From contig NZ_CP145335.1 in assembly GCF_049568105.1 (NCBI RefSeq), forward strand, positions 4,092,001 through 4,156,000: a stretch of DNA of 64,000 nt, read 5' to 3'. Under the pieces are notes generated by a model. It was not told where the DNA came from. It worked only from the letters and a program-made list of their open reading frames with translations, and ran no database searches. Positions 9,242 through 17,040 of this stretch are shown here, piece after piece. The stretch is from Salinisphaera sp049568105 (GTDB lineage: Bacteria > Pseudomonadota > Gammaproteobacteria > Nevskiales > Salinisphaeraceae). Every line of letters begins with the position of its first letter. The first letter of the stretch is position 1. The translations under genes were made by a program, and so were the position numbers.

Positions 9242-10360
9242 TCAGCCGGCTTGCGGTTCGTGATCCGCTAGAAAAATTCCCAGGTCCGGCGCATAGAAGC
9301 CGCGCCCGACCAGCCCCCCTGCCGGGCCGCCCCCAACCATCGCCAGATGCACCAACGGCACCTGGCCCGATGCGGCCACCCGATGCCGGCAGACGAGACC
9401 GGTGGCTGGATCGGTCACGGCCGCCGCGCGATCGCCCCAGTCGGAAGGCAACTGTCCGGCCCAGAGCGATACCAGCTCTGGCGCCCAAGCTAAGGACTGG
9501 CCGCCCAGCCCACAGAAATCGATGACCGGGCTGTCGCCGACCGCGCCGAGCACGGGGCTCGCCTCCTGATCGGGCAATCGAACCCCGACCGGTGGCTCGG
9601 CCAGACAAGTCCGCCATTGCGATTGCCCGGCCAGGCGCAGCCCGAATCGCTGGCCATTGCCCCCGACCGCAGCGATCGAGTGGCGAGTTTCGGCCAGCAC
9701 CCAGGCACTGGCGGCCATCAGAACCGGCAGCACGAAGTTGGCGTTGGCCGCGATCGCCTCGTCGTAGCCCGGCGACAACGGCGCCAATGCTTCGCGCAAC
9801 GCCGCATTAGCGCCCCCAGTGCGAGCATGGCAGTCGTCGCCCTCGGCCAGCGCACGGGCCACCAGGGCGGCGATCGCCAGCGGTGCGGCGGCCAGCTTGG
9901 GCCGCAACTCTGCGAAAGCCCAGTGGCTATGCCATTTCAGGTTCTGGACACAGGCCGGATCGCGCGCACCGAAGCGCAGCGCCGGCGGCGCGCCCTCGGC
10001 GATCGGCGCATAGGCCTGATGACGATCGTCGCCGACCACAAACAACGGCATCGAAGCCGAAACCACCTGGGCCAGGGGCGTGACCACACCATGATCCTGG
10101 GCCGGGCATAACTCGATCTCGCGCCGATCCACAGCCAAGGCGGCTTGTTCGGCGCTCATCCCTTCAAAAATCAGCGCCTGGACCGCGGCATTGCGTAGCG
10201 CCTGAGGCAGGATGTCGCTGCTGAGCGGCGGGCCGGCATGCAACAGGCAACGCTCGCCTAGTTGTGGGCGTATATCGCGTCGTCGTGTCACGCCGCGCAG
10301 CCGTGGCATGGCGAACACGGCCGCCTGGGCATCGATCGATCGGCTGGCCGGCCCGGACAT
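9242..10360 (-). CDS. DUF1116 / AllG-like (YlbE) family protein
   Basis: The 372-residue protein matches the DUF1116 family along most of its length: NLKWHSHWAFAELRP, EGDDCHARTGGANAAL, NANFVLPVLMAASAWVL, GGNGQRFGLRLAG, GDSPVIDFCGLGGQSLAWAP and a C-terminal GRGFYAPDLGIF. E. coli YlbE/AllG of this family works with FdrA/AllF and YlbF/AllH and has been linked to carbamoyl transfer on oxamate in allantoin catabolism. No AllF or AllH partner is visible here. The ATG at 10360 begins 5 bases after the CoxG-like stop, so it is co-transcribed with the molybdenum hydroxylase genes. The role is inferred: handling a carbamoyl or ureido product of ring cleavage. Confidence 0.85.
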   Translation of the reverse strand: MSGPASRSIDAQAAVFAMPRLRGVTRRRDIRPQLGERCLLHAGPPLSSDILPQALRNAAVQALIFEGMSAEQAALAVDRREIELCPAQDHGVVTPLAQVVSASMPLFVVGDDRHQAYAPIAEGAPPALRFGARDPACVQNLKWHSHWAFAELRPKLAAAPLAIAALVARALAEGDDCHARTGGANAALREALAPLSPGYDEAIAANANFVLPVLMAASAWVLAETRHSIAAVGGNGQRFGLRLAGQSQWRTCLAEPPVGVRLPDQEASPVLGAVGDSPVIDFCGLGGQSLAWAPELVSLWAGQLPSDWGDRAAAVTDPATGLVCRHRVAASGQVPLVHLAMVGGGPAGGLVGRGFYAPDLGIFLADHEPQAG

Positions 10361-10365
10361 CGGTA

Positions 10366-11022
10366 TTACGCCCCGGAAGAACCGAACAGACGCCGGAAAT
10401 AACTGCGCAGCATGCGCCACACCAGCTGCAGGGTATTGATCGAATCCGCGCGCGCCGCGACGGGCCGTGAATGACGCGCTGTATGGACAGGTTCTCCCGC
10501 GGGCTGCGCCGGCTCGGATTCCGACTGCGGCCGGGCCGGCGCTGAGGCGCTTTCGGCCGTGGTCGCGGCGGCCGGCTCGGGCTGGAGCGCCTGCTGCAGA
10601 TTGGCCGCGAAATCGCGGGTGAGCTGTTCGGCCAGGGCCTGGACGATGCCTTCGCGGCTGAACTGGGCCAGTTTGCCGGTGATCGAGAACGCGATCCTCA
10701 GATCCACGGCCGTACCCGCCCCCTCGGGGGCGACCGAGAATGCCGCCTCACCCTTGACCCGGCTATTGCTGCGCCGATCCACGCCGCGCCCTTCGAGCTG
10801 GCCGCTACGCTGGTCATTGTTCAGTACCAGTTCGCCCTCGCCGTTGAAGGCTGCCGTGATCGGCCCGAGCTTGACCTGGAACTGCAGCTTGAGCCGGCTG
10901 TCTTCGGCCGGTTCACTCAGGCTGGCCCCGGGCAGACAGGCCACCAGCAGCGCCGGATCGTGAAAGGCCTGCCAGACGTCCTCCGGCGGGATATCGAGCG
11001 TAAAACGCTGTTCAATATTCAT
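10366..11022 (-). CDS. CoxG-like SRPBCC protein (carbon monoxide dehydrogenase subunit G family)
   Basis: The 218-residue protein has an N-terminal SRPBCC/CoxG domain (about residues 1-145) with WQAFHDPALLVACLPG, FQVKLGPITAAFNGEGEL and the conserved Gly/Arg-rich strands. A Pro/Glu/Ser-rich linker and a basic, amphipathic C-terminal tail, RMLRSYFRRLFG, follow. CoxG proteins accompany molybdenum hydroxylases; the tail is thought to attach the enzyme to the membrane. The ATG at 11022 overlaps the stop of the 2Fe-2S subunit gene by 11 bases, indicating translational coupling. Confidence 0.88.
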   Translation of the reverse strand: MNIEQRFTLDIPPEDVWQAFHDPALLVACLPGASLSEPAEDSRLKLQFQVKLGPITAAFNGEGELVLNNDQRSGQLEGRGVDRRSNSRVKGEAAFSVAPEGAGTAVDLRIAFSITGKLAQFSREGIVQALAEQLTRDFAANLQQALQPEPAAATTAESASAPARPQSESEPAQPAGEPVHTARHSRPVAARADSINTLQLVWRMLRSYFRRLFGSSGA

Positions 11023-11530
11023 GCGCGCCCTCTTGATGAAACGTTTTCTGAACCCGCTGGATCGCTCGCACGATGCCGAGATAGCCAGTGCAGCGGCAGA
11101 GATTGCCCGCCAGTTCTTCACGGATTCGCTCGGCATCGGCATCCGGTAGGCGGCGCACGATGTCGCGGGCGGTGATCAACATGCCGGGCGTGCAGTAGCC
11201 ACACTGCAGTGCATGCTCGGCACTAAAGGCCTCACGCAGAGCTGCTGACAAAGCATCCTCGGCAAAGGCTTCCAGGGTGCGGATATCGCGGCCGACAAAA
11301 CGGCTCGCGGACTGCAGACAGGAACGCTGCGGCACGCCGTCCACCTCGACCGTGCAGGCGCCACATACGCCCTGCTCGCAGCCAAGATGGGTCGCGGTTA
11401 ACCCGCAGTGCTCGCGTAGGACATCGGCCAGATGAGTGCGTGCCTCAGCGGTGATTTCTCGACGCTCGCCGTTGACGCACAACTCGAAGGCCACATCGTT
11501 GGCGGGCGGAAATTTCAGATCGCTGCTCAT
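11012..11530 (-). CDS. Molybdenum hydroxylase small subunit, two 2Fe-2S clusters
   Basis: The 172-residue protein is the iron-sulfur subunit of a xanthine dehydrogenase/CO dehydrogenase-type enzyme. A plant-ferredoxin-like cluster is bound by Cys51, 56, 59 and 71 (GCEQGVCGACTVEVDG). A second cluster is bound by Cys110, 113, 145 and 147 (QCGYCTPGM, NLCRCTGY). All eight ligands are present. It passes electrons from the molybdenum centre to the FAD subunit. It is separated from the FAD subunit gene by 118 bases, unlike the tight spacing elsewhere in the operon. Confidence 0.96.
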   Translation of the reverse strand: MSSDLKFPPANDVAFELCVNGERREITAEARTHLADVLREHCGLTATHLGCEQGVCGACTVEVDGVPQRSCLQSASRFVGRDIRTLEAFAEDALSAALREAFSAEHALQCGYCTPGMLITARDIVRRLPDADAERIREELAGNLCRCTGYLGIVRAIQRVQKTFHQEGAHEY

Positions 11531-11648
11531 GAATCGGTCCTGCGCTGTAATCTCAAAAAAGCGGCGACCTCATGGCCGCGCGGGCGATACCGACGGCCCG
11601 TGACTCGGGCGCGGTCCCGGCCCAGCGGCTTGGCGATTGCGGCGCGAC

Positions 11649-12461
11649 TCATAGCGCCCCCAGGTCATGGGCGGCCTGGGCCATGAGCGCGGCATGCAGA
11701 ACACGGCGATGGCCAGACAGCGCCAGCGCCGGCTCGTCGAGCAAGGCCTGGCGCGTAGCCGGGGTGGCCAGGGCCTCGACCAGACCGGGCCGTTCGATGA
11801 CGACCGGCGGCCCGTCGAGGGCCGCCAGCACCAGTCGTTCGATGCCGCGTTCGGAATCCACTAGGCCCGCCACGATGGCCTGGGCGAACTCGCCGGTCTT
11901 GCGACAGAATTTGCGATAAGCCCAGCGCGCAGCCGGCGACAGGGCCGGGACCCGGATCGCGGTCAGGACTTCGGCCTCGGCCAACCGGGTCTCGAAGGCC
12001 GAGCGCATGAATTCGGCCGCCGCGAGCTGGCGCTCGCCCTCCGGCCCGCTCACATCGAGCCGGGCCCCGAGCGCGGCCATGGCCGCAATCCAGTCGGCCG
12101 CCGGATCAGCGTGGCAGAGGCTGCCGCCGACAGTGCCGCTGTTGCGTACGGCGCGATAGGCGATACCCCGGGCGACCTGCGCCAGCATGCCGTGGGAGAC
12201 GTCGGTAAAACGCCCGTCTTCGATCGCGGCATGGGTGACCATGGCACCCAGCACGAGCTGGTCGCCTTCGATACGGGTATCGCACAGGCTCGCGATCGGT
12301 GCCAGATCCACTACACAGTCTGGTTGGGCCAGCCGCAGATTGAGCATGGCGCCCAGCGACTGCCCGCCGGCGATCGGTTGGGCGAAGTCGTCTTCGGCCA
12401 GCATCGCCACCGCGGCTGCGACATCGGACGCCGGCGCGATTCGATAATCAATGGCTTTCAT
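11649..12461 (-). CDS. Molybdenum hydroxylase medium subunit, FAD-binding
   Basis: The 270-residue protein is a CoxM/CutM-type FAD subunit. It has AGGQSLGAMLNLRLAQP near residue 32, VLGAMVTH and the FAD/iron-sulfur contact region IAYRAVRNSGTVGGSLCHADP near residue 101, followed by a CO_deh_flav_C domain. It accepts electrons from the 2Fe-2S subunit and passes them to an acceptor. Its start overlaps the large-subunit stop by 14 bases, which indicates translational coupling and fixed stoichiometry. Confidence 0.95.
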   Translation of the reverse strand: MKAIDYRIAPASDVAAAVAMLAEDDFAQPIAGGQSLGAMLNLRLAQPDCVVDLAPIASLCDTRIEGDQLVLGAMVTHAAIEDGRFTDVSHGMLAQVARGIAYRAVRNSGTVGGSLCHADPAADWIAAMAALGARLDVSGPEGERQLAAAEFMRSAFETRLAEAEVLTAIRVPALSPAARWAYRKFCRKTGEFAQAIVAGLVDSERGIERLVLAALDGPPVVIERPGLVEALATPATRQALLDEPALALSGHRRVLHAALMAQAAHDLGAL

Positions 12462-14808
12462 GGCCGGCCTCCCGAAGTGCTGCGATCACCCGTTCTGGGC
12501 TGATCGGCACGCTATGAATCTCGGCTCCCAGACCGGCCAGGGCATCGTTGACGGCGTTGGCGATCGCGGCCGGCGGCGCGATCGCACCGCCCTCGCCGAT
12601 GCCTTTCTGGCCGAAACGACTGAACGGGCTCGGCGTTTCCATATGATCGATCTTCGGATCGGGGATTTCGCCAGCCCCCGGCAACATGTAGTCGGCCAGG
12701 GTCGAGGCCAGCGGCTGGCCTTCGCCGTCGAAAGGCATCTCTTCGTACAACGCGGTGCCGATGCCCTGGGCCAGACCGCCCAGTAGCTGGCCTTCGACCA
12801 CCATCGGATTGAGCAGTACGCCACCGTCTTCGCAGATCGCATAGTCGAGCAGCCGGACCGCTCCGGTGGCGGTATCCACCTCGGCCACACAGGCATGCGT
12901 GGCGTAGCTGAACGTGCCCATATCCGGCTTCATTTTGTAGCCGGCCACGAGACCAAGCCCGGCCGGGTCGACATCGTCGGGCAGCAGCTGCGGAGCGCGG
13001 TACCAGGTATAGGCCAGCTCGGCGAAACTCATGGCCCGATCACCGTCGCCGCTGACCACCCGGCCACCGTCGAAATGCAGTCGTTCGGCGTCCACCTCTA
13101 GTAGGTGCGCGGTCAGCCGGCGCAGCCGCTCGGCCATGGCTTCACAGGCCGAGGCCACCGCCCCGCCTGACATGACCGCACAACGCGAGCCCCAGGTGCC
13201 GGTGGAGTACGGCGAACTCGCGGTATCGCCGTGTACCAGCCGAACATGGGCCGGGTCGATGCCGAGCACCGTATGCGCGACCTGAGCGAGCGTGGTTTCC
13301 ATGCTCTGGCCGTGCGAGTGCGCCCCGATCTGCATTTCTAGAATGCCGTCCGGGGTCATGCGCAGGTTGCATTGTTCGTAGCCGGGCACCATGGGGATGC
13401 CCCAGCCGTGATAGACCGAAGTGCCGTGGGCGCCCTGCTCGCAGAAAGTGGCCAGCCCCAAGCCGATCCGCTTGCTGCCTTGGGCGTCGGCCTGGCGGGC
13501 TCGCCAGCCCTGCCAATCCAGGGCGGCGACGGCCCGCTGCATCGATTCGAGGTAATCGCCCGAATCGAAAAGCTTGTTGGTGATATTGGTATAGGGCATG
13601 TCCTCGGCCCGGACCAGGCTGCGTTCGCGCAGCTCATAGGGCTCGATGCCCAGCTGCCGGGCCGCCGCATCGAGGGCGACCTCTAAGGCAAAGCAGACCC
13701 CGGTACGCGCTACGCCGCGGTAGGGCAGGATCGGTGGCTTGTTGGTCGCTGCCGAGCGCGTATGACAACTATAGCGATCCATCTTGTAGGGCCCGGGCAG
13801 AATCGAGCCGACCTGGGCGGCCTCCAGACAGGCCGAGAACGGATACGAGGAATAGGCTCCGGAATCGACGATCGCATCGCATTCGATGCCGGCCAGCCGG
13901 CCACTGCGTTCGACATGCACGGTGATGTCGTAGGCATGCTCGCGGCAGTTGGCATTGGCCGATAGATGCTCGCCGCGATCCTCGATCCAGCGGATCGGGC
14001 GGTCGAGTTTCATCGCCAGCCAGGCACAGCAAATCTCCTCGGGCAACAGGATGCCCTTATAGCCAAAGCCTCCCCCGACGTCCGGCGAGACCACCCGCAC
14101 CTGGCCTTCATCCAGGCCGAGGCATTCCGCCAGGCCGGTGCGGTTGAGATGCGGCATCTGCGCCGAGCTGGTCATCTCTAGGCGGTCCAGGCGATGATCC
14201 CAGTGGCAGACCACGCCCCGGCCCTCCAGCGGTACTTGGCACTGGCGTGAGGTCGATAGCTTTCGGGACACCGAGATCACATCGTCGGCAAGTGACTCGC
14301 CGGCGTCGACCTGGGTTTCCAAAAAGACGTTCGAGTCCCAGTGGTCGTGCAGTTTGGCCGCTGCCCGACCGTCGGCGGCCTCGTGCATATCCGCGACCAC
14401 CGGCAATTCTTCATAGTCGACAAAGACACACTCGGCCAGATCCTCGGCCCGGGCCCGCGACGGGGCCACACACATGGCCACCATCTCGCCCACGAAGCGG
14501 ACCTTGTCGCGAGCCAGCGGATACTGCTCGGAGGTCTGAAATCCCGGCAGTTTGGAGGCCGCCACGATCGGCTTGACCCCGACCATATCCGCCATGCTGT
14601 AGACCAGCGACTCGCAGCCTTCCGGCTTTTCGATGCCGGTGATCCGGGCATGCGCCATCGGCGAGCGCACGAAGGCCACATCCAGCATGTCGGGCAGGCG
14701 AATATCGGCGACGAACTGGCCACGGCCGCTCAGAAAACGCGCATCCTCCTTGCGGGCCAGACGCGCACCGATGCCCTTGGCCGTTACATCCGGATGCGGG
14801 CCGGTCAT
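12448..14808 (-). CDS. Molybdenum hydroxylase large subunit (xanthine dehydrogenase family)
   Basis: The 786-residue protein holds the molybdopterin-cytosine-dinucleotide site. Visible are DVGGGFGYKG (about 243-252), PYRGVARTG (362-370), HSHGQSMETTLAQVA, TGTWGSRCAVMSGGA and the C-terminal FGQKGIGEGGAIAP with the likely catalytic base Glu739. The loop at 362-370 is not the AYxCSFR signature of true (form I) CO dehydrogenase, so it should hydroxylate an organic substrate, probably a heterocycle or aldehyde. The ATG at 14808 forms an ATGA overlap with the amidohydrolase stop; an in-frame upstream extension lies inside that gene and is discarded. The substrate is unknown. Confidence 0.94.
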   Translation of the reverse strand: MTGPHPDVTAKGIGARLARKEDARFLSGRGQFVADIRLPDMLDVAFVRSPMAHARITGIEKPEGCESLVYSMADMVGVKPIVAASKLPGFQTSEQYPLARDKVRFVGEMVAMCVAPSRARAEDLAECVFVDYEELPVVADMHEAADGRAAAKLHDHWDSNVFLETQVDAGESLADDVISVSRKLSTSRQCQVPLEGRGVVCHWDHRLDRLEMTSSAQMPHLNRTGLAECLGLDEGQVRVVSPDVGGGFGYKGILLPEEICCAWLAMKLDRPIRWIEDRGEHLSANANCREHAYDITVHVERSGRLAGIECDAIVDSGAYSSYPFSACLEAAQVGSILPGPYKMDRYSCHTRSAATNKPPILPYRGVARTGVCFALEVALDAAARQLGIEPYELRERSLVRAEDMPYTNITNKLFDSGDYLESMQRAVAALDWQGWRARQADAQGSKRIGLGLATFCEQGAHGTSVYHGWGIPMVPGYEQCNLRMTPDGILEMQIGAHSHGQSMETTLAQVAHTVLGIDPAHVRLVHGDTASSPYSTGTWGSRCAVMSGGAVASACEAMAERLRRLTAHLLEVDAERLHFDGGRVVSGDGDRAMSFAELAYTWYRAPQLLPDDVDPAGLGLVAGYKMKPDMGTFSYATHACVAEVDTATGAVRLLDYAICEDGGVLLNPMVVEGQLLGGLAQGIGTALYEEMPFDGEGQPLASTLADYMLPGAGEIPDPKIDHMETPSPFSRFGQKGIGEGGAIAPPAAIANAVNDALAGLGAEIHSVPISPERVIAALREAGHESH

Positions 14809-16085
14809 GCCGAAACCGGATCCGCCGTACCCGGCCGGAAACTCGGCAGGGTCGGGGCATCGGCCTCGTAATACACGCCCTGGCGCAGACAGAAACGCGG
14901 CGTGAGCATGCGCTCGGCGCTCACGCGATGGCCTTCGTTGTCGCGCAGGCTCCATTTGCCGCGCTCGTCGTTGAGTACCGATACATCACCGACCGCGCCC
15001 GGTCGCAGATGACCGATCTCGTCGGCCATGCCCAGCATGTTTGCGGCATTGGTGGTGACCATCGGCACTACCTGATCGAGCGACAGCCCGAGCGCGAGCA
15101 TGCTGGTCATCGCCGAGGTCAGCGAGAAACGCACCGCGCCGGCAAACATATGATCGCCTTCCTCAGGGTCGGAGTGGACGTCGGGCGTGCCCGGCGGCGG
15201 CGCGATTCGGGTGTTGTAGCCATGCATGTCGGCGCCGAGCGTATTGGGTACGATGCCGGCATCGAGCACCTTGCGGGCCACGTCGAAGCTGAAGTGCGAG
15301 CCGTGGCCGACGTCGACTTTCACGCCGCGGTCCAGGGTCTCCCGAATCAGCCCATGGACCCGGCCATTTTTGTCGACGAAGCCACCGGGGTGACGGGTGA
15401 ACGGATGGGCCAGTACGTCGCCTGGTTTGACCAGCTCTAGGACACTGGGAAAGATCGTATCCGGGTCGATATCCATCGGGTCTTCCGGCGACGGCCAGAG
15501 CTGGCCGAAGTGCAGATAGACCGGCATCCGCGACTGGCGACCGATCTGGGCGGCCAGCTCGATCACGTCCATGCCCCAGCGCTGGAAGCCGCCGAGTTCG
15601 GCATGGGCCTTGATGCCCTTGACCAGATCCGGATTGGCATCGACCGCCTTGGCGGTGGCATCCACATCTAGACATTCCGGACGATAGAGTTGCGGATAGT
15701 AGTGGCCTTCGAGGCCACCGACCAGGTAGGCCGAGATGAAAGCCAGCACCCGGGTCGCAGCCGGCTCAGCCACGAAATGCCGAAAACCGGGCAGCGTCAT
15801 GCAACTCGGCCCGCCCTGATCGACCAGTGTGGTCACGCCCGAACGCACGCCGCACATATCGGCCTGCAAGCCAAAACGTCCGGTCACATAGCGATACACA
15901 TGGGCATGGGTATCGATCATCCCCGGCAGCACCAGACAGCCCGAACAGTCGATGACCTCAGCGTCCGAGGCATAGGGCGCATTGAGCCCGGTGACGATGC
16001 CGTTTTGAACGACCAAATCGGCGACCTCGTCGGTCCCCGTCGCCGGATCGATGACGCGCCCCCCCTGCAACACCGTCGTTGCCAT
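14805..16085 (-). CDS. Cyclic amidohydrolase (dihydroorotase/deacetylase-like, EF0837 type)
   Basis: The 426-residue protein is an amidohydrolase-superfamily metallohydrolase. Predicted metal ligands are His60 and His62 (DTHAHVY), Lys159 as a carboxylated bridging lysine (VKGIKAHAELGG), His192 (YLHFGQ), His227 (VLAHPFT) and Asp286 (TLGADMHG). Relatives hydrolyse cyclic amides, imides or N-acyl groups. Placed directly before the hydroxylase genes with an ATGA overlap, it is a good candidate for opening a hydroxylated lactam, hydantoin or pyrimidine ring in the cytoplasm. The true ring substrate cannot be read from sequence. It is the first gene of the tightly packed operon. Confidence 0.88.
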   Translation of the reverse strand: MATTVLQGGRVIDPATGTDEVADLVVQNGIVTGLNAPYASDAEVIDCSGCLVLPGMIDTHAHVYRYVTGRFGLQADMCGVRSGVTTLVDQGGPSCMTLPGFRHFVAEPAATRVLAFISAYLVGGLEGHYYPQLYRPECLDVDATAKAVDANPDLVKGIKAHAELGGFQRWGMDVIELAAQIGRQSRMPVYLHFGQLWPSPEDPMDIDPDTIFPSVLELVKPGDVLAHPFTRHPGGFVDKNGRVHGLIRETLDRGVKVDVGHGSHFSFDVARKVLDAGIVPNTLGADMHGYNTRIAPPPGTPDVHSDPEEGDHMFAGAVRFSLTSAMTSMLALGLSLDQVVPMVTTNAANMLGMADEIGHLRPGAVGDVSVLNDERGKWSLRDNEGHRVSAERMLTPRFCLRQGVYYEADAPTLPSFRPGTADPVSA

Positions 16086-16179
16086 CTCTGCTCCTGTCGA
16101 AAATCAACTGACTGACGAAGCAGAGCAAGCCCTATGCCACAGCATAAGACTGGGCGCGCCACACGAACGCAAACCTCTA

Positions 16180-16195
16180 ATTTTATTTGTAAAAT
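16180..16195. promoter_or_regulatory. Candidate MarR operator, palindrome 1
   Basis: ATTTTA (16180-16185) and TAAAAT (16190-16195) form a perfect inverted repeat around TTTG. It lies 95 bases upstream of the amidohydrolase start and near the marR-like gene. MarR dimers bind AT-rich palindromes of this size. The assignment is inferred from position. Confidence 0.45.
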
Positions 16196-16199
16196 CAAT

Positions 16200-16213
16200 A
16201 CATAAATATATGT
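16200..16213. promoter_or_regulatory. Candidate MarR operator, palindrome 2
   Basis: ACATA (16200-16204) and TATGT (16209-16213) flank AATA as a perfect inverted repeat, with its centre 19 bases from the centre of the first palindrome. Two dyads about two helical turns apart would suit cooperative binding by a dimeric regulator. Confidence 0.4.
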
Positions 16214-16396
16214 GGCATACCCCTTAACTAGCGAGATGCCAGCCCCCGATGCAATGCTTCAACACGAGCCATGCGCACTAAAACAGGGGCATTATGTGGT
16301 GCACCCCATATTATCCCGGCGCTCGGTGGCGAGGTCTGACGGGACTAAACTAAGGCCGCACTGGTGCCGCCGGCACCAGAACAGCAGCCGCGCGTC

Positions 16397-16900
16397 TCAG
16401 CCAAGCTTGAAAGGCACGGTGCCCAACTCGTTGTTGGTCTGGACCAGACGGCTCATATACCACACGAACATCTGCCGATCCGCCTCCGGCAGGGCCTCGA
16501 TGGTACGCTCGTGGGCGCGCTGGACAGCCGGTGCCATACGTTTAATCCGCTGGCGGCCCCTAGGGGTTACGCGGGCCAAACGCATCCGGCGGTCCTGTTC
16601 GCTGCGTCGGCGTTCGACGAGCTGCCGCTCTTCCAGCCGCCGCAGCACATCCGCAACGCTGGTGCGCTCGAGCCCGATTTCAGCGGCCAGCGTCATTTGA
16701 TCCTGCTCCCCTTTATCCACGAGAGCGGTCAGCACGCTGTATTGAACCGGCGTGATGTTGAACCCCTCGGTTTCCTTCAAAAACAGTGCGCAGTGGATCT
16801 GATGCAGCCGGCGAATCAAGAACCCGGGCCGTAGCAGCAACGGGGATTTCTCGCCGATTTGCGCAAGCTGTTCGTCGACGTCGTTTGCTGAAAGCGCCAT
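16397..16900 (-). CDS. MarR family transcriptional regulator
   Basis: The 167-residue protein has the winged helix-turn-helix of MarR regulators: ITPVQYSVLTAL, the recognition region MTLAAEIGLERTSVADVLRRLEERQLVERR and the wing RRMRLARVTPRGRQR. These proteins usually repress a catabolic or efflux operon and release DNA on binding a small aromatic or acidic ligand. It sits between the amidase gene and the amidohydrolase operon on the same strand, so it is the likely local sensor of the heterocycle or its products. Confidence 0.93.
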   Translation of the reverse strand: MALSANDVDEQLAQIGEKSPLLLRPGFLIRRLHQIHCALFLKETEGFNITPVQYSVLTALVDKGEQDQMTLAAEIGLERTSVADVLRRLEERQLVERRRSEQDRRMRLARVTPRGRQRIKRMAPAVQRAHERTIEALPEADRQMFVWYMSRLVQTNNELGTVPFKLG

Positions 16901-17040
16901 GGCTTAGCCTTGTGAAAAATCGGGCAGCGGCCTGCATCTCATCAAACATGGCGCGCCGGCCACAAGCGACGCCGTAGACAACGGCGTGCACGGGCTCGCA
17001 GGCCACCCCCCGGCTTGTTCTTTGACGGCGACAGCGCCGC

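Larger units (their letters stand above)
16086..16396. other. Operon control region between MarR and amidohydrolase genes
   Basis: This 311-base region precedes the amidohydrolase-hydroxylase operon. Bases about 16170-16240 are distinctly AT-rich for this genome and contain two palindromes, listed separately. It presumably carries the operon promoter. Confidence 0.6.

Noticed and set aside
11012..14808. Carbon monoxide dehydrogenase
   Set aside because: Subunit layout and CoxG are similar, but the large subunit lacks the form I AYxCSFR motif and the maturation genes coxD, coxE and coxF are not in the cluster.
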